A stretch of 9,245 nucleotides of DNA from an uncultured Treponema sp. (GTDB taxonomy: Bacteria > Spirochaetota > Spirochaetia > Treponematales > Treponemataceae): positions 1-9,245 of the forward strand of contig CALCEK010000316.1 in NCBI GenBank assembly GCA_937900125.1, in the 5' to 3' direction. Below, one piece after another: positions 1-6,375 of this stretch. The translations under genes and the position numbers were made by a program. Position 1 is the stretch's first letter; each line of letters opens with the position of its first letter. The notes below the pieces were generated by a model. The model was not told the DNA's origin. It searched no databases and saw only the letters and a list, made by a program, of their open reading frames with translations.

Positions 1-252
1 AAAATCCGCGCCCTTTTTGAGCGTGTGGCTGTCGAGCATTGCAAGGTTGTACCTCGCACGGCGGGCGACCGCACCATTGTCCGCGCGTTGGACTTCCACG
101 TTGTAGATTTTGCCCGCAGTGTCCTCCGCCACGTTGTCGAGCTGTGCCGACCGACTAACGCTCTTGACGCGCAAATCGTCGTCCTTGAGTCGCAATGCCT
201 GAAGCCGTGCCACAATATTCGAGTCCATCGTGTCGAAAATCCTCTTACCCAT
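1..252 (-). CDS. Rpn-family PD-(D/E)XK nuclease / putative transposase, partial (C-terminus beyond window)
   Basis: The reverse strand from the ATG at 252 reads 84 codons without a stop to the window edge. Residues 34-84 match the core of Rpn (recombination-promoting nuclease, PD-(D/E)XK transposase-like) proteins: D39 in QLDN, the pair E53/Q55 in YNVEVQR, then RARY (65-68), LDS and a terminal KKGADF. D39 with E53-x-Q55 fits the family's metal-binding active site, so this part looks intact. From memory, family members carry a longer segment before the catalytic D; here only 38 residues precede it, and about ten seem missing between LRVKSV and SRSAQLD. The gene may therefore be 5'-shortened or decaying. 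A stop in the same frame (295-297, the kinase stop) blocks any longer upstream reading. An alternative start is M9 (226-228), with a distant AAGAGG. Known family role: DNA cleavage that promotes recA-independent recombination. Family call is confident; functionality is not. Confidence 0.72.
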   Translation of the reverse strand, partial: MGKRIFDTMDSNIVARLQALRLKDDDLRVKSVSRSAQLDNVAEDTAGKIYNVEVQRADNGAVARRARYNLAMLDSHTLKKGADF

Positions 253-259
253 GATGAAA

Positions 260-288
260 AGTATAGCATATTGCCACGCCCCGCACAA
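260..288 (-). promoter_or_regulatory. Predicted promoter of the Rpn-like gene, abutting its start
   Basis: On the minus strand there is TTGTGC (283-288), a 17-base spacer and TATACT (260-265), preceded by TG-C so that it forms an extended -10. Only seven bases separate TATACT from the ATG at 252, placing the expected transcription start at or next to the A of the start codon. It lies in the 42-base gap after the permease-kinase stop, so the nuclease may be transcribed independently. This is a prediction from sequence only. Confidence 0.5.
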
Positions 289-294
289 ATCCCC

Positions 295-3200
295 TCACTT
301 CCCCGCAATCTTTGCCAGCACGGAGAACAGCTGCTCCTCGTCAATTGGCTTTGCTATGTGCGCGTTCATGCCCGCCTCCAGTGCGGTGCGCTTGTCTTCG
401 GCAAAAGCGTTCGCAGTCATGGCGACAATCGGCACTTTCGCCTTTTCGCCACCGAGCGCACGAATTGCGCGGCTTGCCTCGTGACCGTTCATCACGGGCA
501 TCTGTATGTCCATCAGCACTGCGTTGTAGTAGCCAGCCTCCACGCCCGCCACTTTCTCCACGGCTTCCTTTCCGTTCGCTGCAGTCTCAACCTCAAAGCC
601 GTGAGATTCAAGAATCATCTTGGCAAGCTCGCGGTTTACTTCCATATCGTCCACAAGGAGCAGTCGTTGATGATGTTCGTCTGTGGCGAGGCGCAACGTT
701 TCCTCAGATTCCGCGCCGTCTGCCATATCCGCGCCATGTTCGGCTGATGCTTTTGCACTGGGTATCGCTTCGCCCGCATGGACTTTATCGCACTCAGTCG
801 CAGAGCTTTCCTCCTGCACTGTGAAGTGCACGTTGATTACAAACTCCGAGCCCTCTCCTTGCTCCGTGTGTACCGAAATCGTTCCGCCCATAAGGTCAAC
901 AATGCTCTTGGTGATTGCCATACCAAGCCCCGTGCCTTGTATGCCGCTCACAGTGCTTGTCCTCTCGCGCTCGAATGCCTCAAAGACGTGCGAGGCAAAC
1001 TCGCTCGACATTCCAATGCCGCTATCCTTCACGCGAAGCTCGTACTCACACTTGCCCATCGCAGCCTCTCCTTTTTGGAAGAGCGACACCGAAACTGCGC
1101 CGCCTTCTTTTGTGAACTTGTAGGCATTGCTGATGAGGTTTAGGAGTACGCGGTTCACTCTGTTCTTGTCGCATAGGACGAGCGGGTTCTTTAGGCTGTA
1201 GCAGTCCACCGTGTAGACAATGCTCTTTGATGCCATCTGCGTGGCAAACATATCGCGCACGTCCTCCATCAATCTGCGCAGGTCGCACGGAGTCACCTCC
1301 AAGTCCATCTTGCCACTTTCAATGCGACTCATCTCAAGCACGTCGTTTATGAGCGCGAGAAGGTGCTTGCTCGACGAGTCGATTTTCTCAAGGAAGCCCT
1401 GAATGTCCTCCGCCGAAGCTCCTGGCTTTCGCGCAAGGTTCGTGTAGCCGATGATGGCGTTCATGGGGGTGCGGATGTCGTGGCTCATATTTGAAAGGAA
1501 AATCGTCTTTGCCTTGTTCGATTCTTCCGCACGGATTTTTTCTTTCCCAAGCTTTTTCTCCCGCTTTTGCTGAATCAAGAAAATATTGAACATGATTAAC
1601 AGCGCAAAAATGACAATGATTAGTTGCACGAGGCTTCCCGAAAGTTGTGCGCCGCGAACCTTTTCCATCTGAGTTTCCATAAACGAAAGTTCCGCCTCCC
1701 GTTGCGCCCCCGTCATCGGAATATCCTGCTCAATGTGTGTCTGAGCGTGAAAGCGGCTTATGCTCTCGATTGCTTTCTCTGTTTCGTCGTGCGTTACCTG
1801 CCGTGTCCACATCAACGATGAAAATAAGATGATGAACAGCATGGAAATCCACATCACCGTGGACGCTCCGAATCGATTTGACTTGTCGTTCATAAAAAGA
1901 AGGAGGAAGAGAACAAAGCCCGCGATTCCCCACGCCGCAAGAATCAAGTACGACTCGGTTGCAAGGTGGCTCATGCTCCAAAGGTTTGGAATGAGCGGAA
2001 AGAAGAAGAAGAGTGTGGAAATTGCAATGCCCACCACGCCGAGTGCCAATAGTGCAGTGCGCCTGCCTCCTCGCTCACTGAGGGAAAGTTTAGCCGTGCA
2101 AGCTGAGACATAGATATAGGCTATAGACGCGCTTATGGTGGTGATGTCCACAATCCAGCCGATTGCCGTGCGCCCCAAAAAAGGAATCACCGCTGAGACT
2201 ATCATAACCGATACAATCGCGTTTTGCGGGAGTTGATGGGAGTTCTTTCTTGAAAACCAAGAAGGAAGCACTCCGTCCTCTGCCATTGCGCAAAGGAGGC
2301 GACCAAGCGAGCGGTACAAACCCAAAAGCGTTGTGCAAAGTGCGCACATCACGCACACTCCGAGTAGTGAGACACCGAGGGAGCCAAGCGCAGTTTTTGC
2401 GGCAAAAAAGGTTGGAAGATGAGCAATTCCCTCGAACGAGTCTAAGTGCGCAATGTAGTCCTGCCAGCCAGACACACCCTCTGGGAGAGCGGAGAGCGAA
2501 AGGAGGGTTAAAAGAGCGTAGATAAGCGTTGAGGCAAGGATGGCGAGTGCCATAATCAAAAAGGATTTTTTTGCGTTAAAGCGATAGTCAGACGAGGCAA
2601 ACGACACCGCCTCAAAGCCCACAAATGCCCAAGGAGCAAGGACTGCGATGTTCAAAATCTGTAAGGGGCGACTCCTCTCACCCGCACTTCCTTGTGTTAC
2701 AAAGCCAGGCGTAAAGTCTTCAATAGATACACCGCCACGAGAACATACAAGGGCGAAGAGTGCCACCACCCCCACAACTAGAAGAAGAGCAAATAGCGTG
2801 TTTGCCCCCCGCACAAGACGCTTCGCCGTGCAACTAGCCCAACCGAACGCAAAGAGAAGCGCGAGCGTTGCAATCACCTCCCCCGCCCACACATCGTAGC
2901 CTGCCACCGTGTAGTGAAAGCCCCACTGCAACACGCCTCCTGCAAGGTATCTGAGCATTAAAGAGAACGCCGTGGCGTTTGCCCACAGAACTGAAAGATA
3001 TGCTAAAGCTACCGCCCACATACAAAGAAAGGAGTGGTCGTAGCCAAAGCCTTCCTTAACGAACGAAAACAACCCGTCGGCATTCGGCGTTCGCTTCATC
3101 AATATAGAAAAGTTCGCCGCAATCACGAGCGTTAATGCCGCGCCGATTACGAGCGCAATGACCGTACCTACAGGACCTGCAATCGGGATTAGAGTGGTGG

Positions 3201-3318
3201 CGGGCATAACGAACGCGCCCCAGCCTACCGCACAGCCAAGTGAAAGTGCCCAAGCGTGAATCGAGGAAAATCTTGACGAAGGATTATTTGATGTCGTTTT
3301 GGGTGATGAGTTGTTCAT
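295..3318 (-). CDS. APC-superfamily amino acid permease fused to hybrid histidine kinase with receiver domain
   Basis: This is a 1007-residue membrane sensor. Residues about 22-475 form an APC amino acid/amine permease with some twelve hydrophobic segments; the TM1 substrate-binding break (GWGAF, 32-36) and the TM6 motif (FVGFE, 232-236) are present, so substrate binding may be retained. A further helix (about 484-504), an extracytoplasmic stretch of about 57 residues and another helix (about 563-582) form a second, two-helix sensor-like module. A charged linker (583-605) leads to HisKA with the phospho-acceptor H613 in MSHDIRTP, then an ATPase with N box N727/N731, G1 DSGIGM (765-770) and G2 GTGLGM (795-800). 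The receiver (about 885-1004) has D890/D891, phospho-acceptor D937, T968 and K990. All key residues are present. There is no DNA-binding output or HPt domain, and no partner gene is adjacent. The ATG at 3318 is chosen because the promoter abuts it; there is no Shine-Dalgarno. Codon use is more GC-rich than in the genes to its right. Likely role: transport-coupled nutrient sensing; ligand unknown. Confidence 0.9.
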   Translation of the reverse strand: MNNSSPKTTSNNPSSRFSSIHAWALSLGCAVGWGAFVMPATTLIPIAGPVGTVIALVIGAALTLVIAANFSILMKRTPNADGLFSFVKEGFGYDHSFLCMWAVALAYLSVLWANATAFSLMLRYLAGGVLQWGFHYTVAGYDVWAGEVIATLALLFAFGWASCTAKRLVRGANTLFALLLVVGVVALFALVCSRGGVSIEDFTPGFVTQGSAGERSRPLQILNIAVLAPWAFVGFEAVSFASSDYRFNAKKSFLIMALAILASTLIYALLTLLSLSALPEGVSGWQDYIAHLDSFEGIAHLPTFFAAKTALGSLGVSLLGVCVMCALCTTLLGLYRSLGRLLCAMAEDGVLPSWFSRKNSHQLPQNAIVSVMIVSAVIPFLGRTAIGWIVDITTISASIAYIYVSACTAKLSLSERGGRRTALLALGVVGIAISTLFFFFPLIPNLWSMSHLATESYLILAAWGIAGFVLFLLLFMNDKSNRFGASTVMWISMLFIILFSSLMWTRQVTHDETEKAIESISRFHAQTHIEQDIPMTGAQREAELSFMETQMEKVRGAQLSGSLVQLIIVIFALLIMFNIFLIQQKREKKLGKEKIRAEESNKAKTIFLSNMSHDIRTPMNAIIGYTNLARKPGASAEDIQGFLEKIDSSSKHLLALINDVLEMSRIESGKMDLEVTPCDLRRLMEDVRDMFATQMASKSIVYTVDCYSLKNPLVLCDKNRVNRVLLNLISNAYKFTKEGGAVSVSLFQKGEAAMGKCEYELRVKDSGIGMSSEFASHVFEAFERERTSTVSGIQGTGLGMAITKSIVDLMGGTISVHTEQGEGSEFVINVHFTVQEESSATECDKVHAGEAIPSAKASAEHGADMADGAESEETLRLATDEHHQRLLLVDDMEVNRELAKMILESHGFEVETAANGKEAVEKVAGVEAGYYNAVLMDIQMPVMNGHEASRAIRALGGEKAKVPIVAMTANAFAEDKRTALEAGMNAHIAKPIDEEQLFSVLAKIAGK

Positions 3319-3324
3319 ATAGAG

Positions 3325-3333
3325 AGTATATCA
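3325..3333 (-). promoter_or_regulatory. Extended -10 promoter element of the permease-kinase gene
   Basis: The minus strand reads TG-A-TATACT, an extended -10. It ends six bases before the ATG at 3318, so the predicted transcript would start at or very near the initiation codon and be leaderless. The -35 position is poor (TACACA at 3348-3353 with 17-base spacing), as is common for extended -10 promoters. Confidence 0.5.
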
Positions 3334-3338
3334 CAATT

Positions 3339-3359
3339 TTCCCCTTTTGTGTAGGGGAA
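3339..3359. repeat. Inverted repeat upstream of the permease-kinase -10, possible operator
   Basis: TTCCCC (3339-3344) and GGGGAA (3354-3359) form a perfect 6-bp inverted repeat around nine bases. It overlaps where the -35 region of the kinase promoter would lie, a typical place for a regulator to bind. It could also fold as a hairpin, but transcription of the kinase should start downstream of it. Six base pairs can occur by chance, so this is only a candidate operator. Confidence 0.25.
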
Positions 3360-3497
3360 TTCAGCCTGAATCGCCCCATGTGTTTTTGCTAGAACGGCTT
3401 ATCTAAGAGGTCAAATGTCGAATTTTACTTTTTCACGCCAAGTTTCCACCCGCCCAGGACCATCTAAAAACTACATTTTGTAACAGCACCGACAACG

Positions 3498-4025
3498 TTA
3501 CTGTGAAAGTGAATATGTTATACTTTCTGAATATGAATCTTCAGTAGACGCATAAACCACCTCAACTTTATACGGAGATGGACTTTTCCCTTGTATAAAT
3601 TTACGGATGTTTTCATCTGAGATGAACATGAGCGTGTAAACGTAGCCATCGCTGTCGGTGTAACTTTCTATAAGGTTTGAAAATGGGGAAATGTCGTCAG
3701 TATAGCGTGTTTCAAAAATTTCAGAAGAATCAGTGTCATTATTATAAATGGAATGAATGGAAAATTTTGTTGAAAATTCTGTTAAAGCTAAAAGGGATTG
3801 CATCATTGCCAAAAAAAGCGATTCTCCTTTGCCTGTAGCAAAAATTCCAGAATCAGAGTTTTTGTAATTTGGTAAAAATTCATTAACCTCTTTAGAATTA
3901 AACATAAGACTTTCTTCTGCCCAACGCGGTCTAGGTTTTTCCTTTTCTTTGGCGAAAATCGCAAACGGCGAAAATGCGGTTGCGACAAAAATTGTAAAAA
4001 GTGCGATGGAAAATTTTTTCTTCAT
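3498..4025 (-). CDS. Small exported LPP20-like protein
   Basis: A 175-residue protein with a clear signal peptide: MKKK, a hydrophobic stretch (about 5-24) and an A-x-A-type cleavage site after A25. There is no lipobox cysteine, so it is predicted to be a soluble periplasmic protein or to associate with the outer membrane without a lipid anchor. The mature part has PRW (33-35), then GIFATGKGES (60-69) followed by an Ala/Leu-rich helix and an FSIHS strand. This order (P-x-W, a GxG-S turn, a helix, a beta strand) resembles the LPP20 family found in many Gram-negative and spirochaete envelopes; that assignment is my inference and is weak in the C-terminal half, which I do not recognise. It starts 15 bases after the stop of the ECF gene with a strong Shine-Dalgarno, so the two are co-transcribed. 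Its role is unknown; an envelope function linked to uptake is possible but not shown. Confidence 0.7.
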   Translation of the reverse strand: MKKKFSIALFTIFVATAFSPFAIFAKEKEKPRPRWAEESLMFNSKEVNEFLPNYKNSDSGIFATGKGESLFLAMMQSLLALTEFSTKFSIHSIYNNDTDSSEIFETRYTDDISPFSNLIESYTDSDGYVYTLMFISDENIRKFIQGKSPSPYKVEVVYASTEDSYSESITYSLSQ

Positions 4026-4033
4026 TTTGATTT

Positions 4034-4039
4034 CTCCTT
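4034..4039 (-). promoter_or_regulatory. Shine-Dalgarno of the LPP20-like gene
   Basis: AAGGAG on the minus strand lies eight bases before the ATG at 4025, just after the TAA of the ECF gene (4041-4043). It fixes the start and supports translation from a shared operon mRNA. It contrasts with the genes here that have no such site. Confidence 0.8.
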
Positions 4040-4040
4040 G

Positions 4041-6173
4041 TTAAGAAAAATATCGGGCGGTGAGTGCGTCTGAAATGTGGCGAGCTTTGCGCAAACTTTG
4101 CATTAAAAGCGGAACAAAAAGCGGCAAAAGAATTTTTAGTTTTGCTAAACCGCGAGCATTTGCAAATGCACCCCGAACAATTTGTGTTTTTATGATTCCT
4201 GCGGCTTCATCAAGTAAAATCGGAATAAATCTAAAAGTGATTCCAACCGTAAGAACTGCATAGCGAACGGGAATGCCCAATTTTGCAAGCGGCTTTGTTA
4301 AAGTTGTAAGCCCATCCAAAATCTGCCGTTCATCAGTTGAAAAAATAAAAGTTCCAAGCGTTGTGATTATTGCGGGGGCGCGTAAAAACATTTTTATCAA
4401 AACCTGAATTTTTGACTTTGTGATAACAAACCAATTCCATTTGAATAAAATTTCTGTGTCGCCCAAACTTGAATAAAATGCAAATTGCAAAGTTGCAAAA
4501 AAAATTATCCACGGAAGAAATTTTGTAAAAGCAACAAATGGCTTTTTTAGCGGATAATGCGCAAGAATCGCATACAAAACAGAAAGCGCAAATGACAGCG
4601 CACATAACGGAATGTTTGGCGAAACAACCGAAAGCGCAAACAAAATCAAAAACAACGCCGACTTTGCTCCCGCATTTAAATGACTGATTGGACTTTCGGG
4701 AATTTTTGAAGGCGCAGTTAAAGCCGCTCCCATTTTTTGTAAGCTCACAAGCATTTGCGCATTTTTAAGCGGCTCTTGCGGCGGCAAATTATGCGCTTTT
4801 GTTTTTTGACCCGCTTTTAAAATCTCTTCCCAAGAAAGCTGAACATCCGCGCAATCTGCTTCTTCCATTCGGTGGGTGCTGAACAAAACAGTTTTTCCTT
4901 GTGCGGCAAGTTTTTGCAATGTTTGAATGACGATTTTTCGGCTTTGTGGGTCGAGTGCGCTTGTTGGTTCGTCAAAAATTAAAATGTCAGCGTCTAGGGC
5001 AATTATTCCCGCAAGCGAAAGTTTGCGTTTTTCGCCACCAGAAAGCGCGAATGTATTTTTGTTTGCAAAATCATTGTAAGAAAGTCCAGAAAGTGCCATT
5101 GCATTTTGAACAGTTTTTAAAAGTTCTTTGCCGTTTACACCGCGATTTTGCGGACCAAATGCTACATCATCGGCAGCGTAACGTTCAAATAATGCGGCTT
5201 CACTTTCTTGCAGAGCAAGCACGGGGCGACTGTTTGCGCAAATTTTCCCCGAATTTGGCGTTTTTAGTCCCGCAAGACATTCAAAAAGTGTGGATTTTCC
5301 GCATCCGCTTGGACCTGTTAAAGCGGTTAATGTTCCTTTTTTGAGTGAAAAATTTAAATCTGAAAAAATTGATTCGATTTTGTCCGCGTGATTTTCATTT
5401 TTGTCGTAATAAAAAGATAAATGTTCAACCGAAAGAGCCGTTTCTTTTGAATCTAAATCCGTTTTGGAAAGCGGCATTTTGTATAATTCAGATTTTATGC
5501 CAAAGATGGACACAAAAAGATTTTTGTCCGCCAAAAACTCCTCTGGATTTCCGTCAAAAATGATTTTTCCCTCGTCAAGCACAAGAATCCGTTTTGCCCG
5601 CAAGGCTTCTTCTTCATCGTGAGTAACGTGAATTATCGTGTGACCTTTTTTGTTCCATTGCCCAACAAATTCGATTAAATCGCCACGCGCCTTTGGGTCG
5701 AGCATTGCGGTAACTTCGTCTAAAATAAACAAATCGGGGTAAAGGGCTAAAATTCCGCTAAACGCCAGCCTTTGCGTTTGTCCGAGCGAAAGTTCAAAAG
5801 TTCGCGCTTCTGCTTTGTGGGTTAAACTTACAACGCTCAAACATTCAATGGTGCGCATTTCAATTTCTGCGGGAGAAAGCGAAAGATTTTTTGGACCGAA
5901 TGCGGTGTCTCTCTCAACAATTCCCGCAATAATTTGGTCTTTTGGCTCTTGAAAAACGATTCCCTGCAAAAGTTCCTGTTCGCGCTCAATCGTTCCAGAA
6001 TCCGCAGAAAAAAATCCCGCTAAAAGTCGCGCCAACGTACTTTTGCCCGAACCATTTTTTCCCAAAAGCGCAATGTATTCACCGCGCTCCACAGAAAAAG
6101 AAACTTCGCGCAAAGTCGCCCGCTCTGCTTGCGGATATGTGTAAGAAACGTTTTTTAGATTCAAAATCGCCAT
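4041..6173 (-). CDS. Fused ECF transporter module: two EcfA ATPases plus EcfT in one polypeptide
   Basis: A 710-residue protein combines the three energy-coupling subunits of an ECF vitamin/metal importer. ATPase 1 (about 1-228): Walker A GKNGSGKST (38-46), Q75, signature LSLGQ (128-132), Walker B LFILDE (148-153), H185. ATPase 2 (about 246-450): Walker A GPSGCGKST (287-295), Q322, signature LSGGE (377-381), Walker B ILIFDE (397-402), H434. A Pro/Ala-rich linker (about 455-498) leads to an EcfT domain (about 500-710) with about five or six hydrophobic segments and the C-terminal coupling region, including VRGAFANARG and ALTARYFS, which carries the conserved A-R motifs that contact the ATPases. 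All nucleotide-binding residues are present, so both sites look competent. EcfT ends soon after its final A-R motif, slightly short. Subunits are usually two or three separate genes; this order matches ecfA-ecfA'-ecfT operons with the stops lost. No S component is encoded here, pointing to shared use by unlinked S proteins; substrate cannot be told. MAILNLKNVSYTYP is a normal EcfA start; no Shine-Dalgarno. Confidence 0.93.
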   Translation of the reverse strand: MAILNLKNVSYTYPQAERATLREVSFSVERGEYIALLGKNGSGKSTLARLLAGFFSADSGTIEREQELLQGIVFQEPKDQIIAGIVERDTAFGPKNLSLSPAEIEMRTIECLSVVSLTHKAEARTFELSLGQTQRLAFSGILALYPDLFILDEVTAMLDPKARGDLIEFVGQWNKKGHTIIHVTHDEEEALRAKRILVLDEGKIIFDGNPEEFLADKNLFVSIFGIKSELYKMPLSKTDLDSKETALSVEHLSFYYDKNENHADKIESIFSDLNFSLKKGTLTALTGPSGCGKSTLFECLAGLKTPNSGKICANSRPVLALQESEAALFERYAADDVAFGPQNRGVNGKELLKTVQNAMALSGLSYNDFANKNTFALSGGEKRKLSLAGIIALDADILIFDEPTSALDPQSRKIVIQTLQKLAAQGKTVLFSTHRMEEADCADVQLSWEEILKAGQKTKAHNLPPQEPLKNAQMLVSLQKMGAALTAPSKIPESPISHLNAGAKSALFLILFALSVVSPNIPLCALSFALSVLYAILAHYPLKKPFVAFTKFLPWIIFFATLQFAFYSSLGDTEILFKWNWFVITKSKIQVLIKMFLRAPAIITTLGTFIFSTDERQILDGLTTLTKPLAKLGIPVRYAVLTVGITFRFIPILLDEAAGIIKTQIVRGAFANARGLAKLKILLPLFVPLLMQSLRKARHISDALTARYFS

Positions 6174-6180
6174 TCAAAAA

Positions 6181-6209
6181 AGAATATAATATTTACCCCG
6201 ATTCCGCAA
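6181..6209 (-). promoter_or_regulatory. Predicted promoter of the ECF operon
   Basis: The minus strand has TTGCGG (6204-6209), 17 bases, then TATTCT (6181-6186), which ends seven bases before the ATG at 6173. An overlapping TATATT (6183-6188) is an alternative -10 with 15-base spacing. Either places transcription start within a few bases of the ATG, leaving no room for a riboswitch or ribosome binding site in the leader. Confidence 0.45.
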
Positions 6210-6310
6210 GGGTTTTTGCGCACCCCGTTTGCAAAACAAGCGCATTGTTCCGCAAAAGTCCGCCGCAAAAGTTTGGTTGTAAATCCCGCTGTCAAACATC
6301 TATTTTTGTG

Positions 6311-6352
6311 AAAAAAAGCACAGATTCTTCGCGGGCGATGCCCGCTCAGAAT
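6311..6352 (-). terminator. Terminator-like hairpin downstream of the EF-hand protein gene, of a dispersed-repeat type
   Basis: The pairs ATTCT (6324-6328) with AGAAT (6348-6352) and GCGGGC (6331-6336) with GCCCGC (6340-6345) form a stem with a 2x2 internal loop and a GAT triloop. Read on the minus strand, which is the direction of the upstream gene, the stem is followed six bases later by seven T (6317-6311). That suits an intrinsic terminator separating the EF-hand gene from the ECF operon. The flanks (GTCATTCTGAGC and GAAGAATCT) match a short intergenic repeat I recall from many bacterial genomes, so it may be a mobile or amplified terminator-like element. Confidence 0.5.
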
Positions 6353-6375
6353 GACACGCAAACTTGGGCTTTTGT

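Noticed and set aside
25..747. A 240-codon plus-strand open frame over the left end, and other long plus-strand frames opposite the kinase, ECF and EF-hand genes.
   Set aside because: They lie antisense to well-supported genes, have no recognisable domains, and have the uneven composition typical of shadow frames.
3480..3501. Inverted repeat GTAAC/GTTAC at the stop of the LPP20-like gene, considered as a terminator.
   Set aside because: Only five base pairs around a 12-base loop, overlapping the stop codon, and with no T-run directly after it.
3434..3520. A plus-strand in-frame stretch in the gap reading ...NSTDNVTVKVN..., considered as a gene remnant.
   Set aside because: It has no start signal, is very short, partly overlaps the LPP20-like gene, and matches no family I can name.
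3516..3535. A plus-strand extended -10 (TGTTATACT) eight bases before an ATG, resembling the leaderless starts elsewhere.
   Set aside because: The frame stops after four codons (ATG AAT CTT CAG TAG), and the site lies inside the end of the LPP20-like gene.
6174..6310. A riboswitch in front of the ECF operon, as is common for vitamin transporters.
   Set aside because: The predicted promoter abuts the ATG, leaving no leader, and I see no conserved aptamer core in the upstream sequence.
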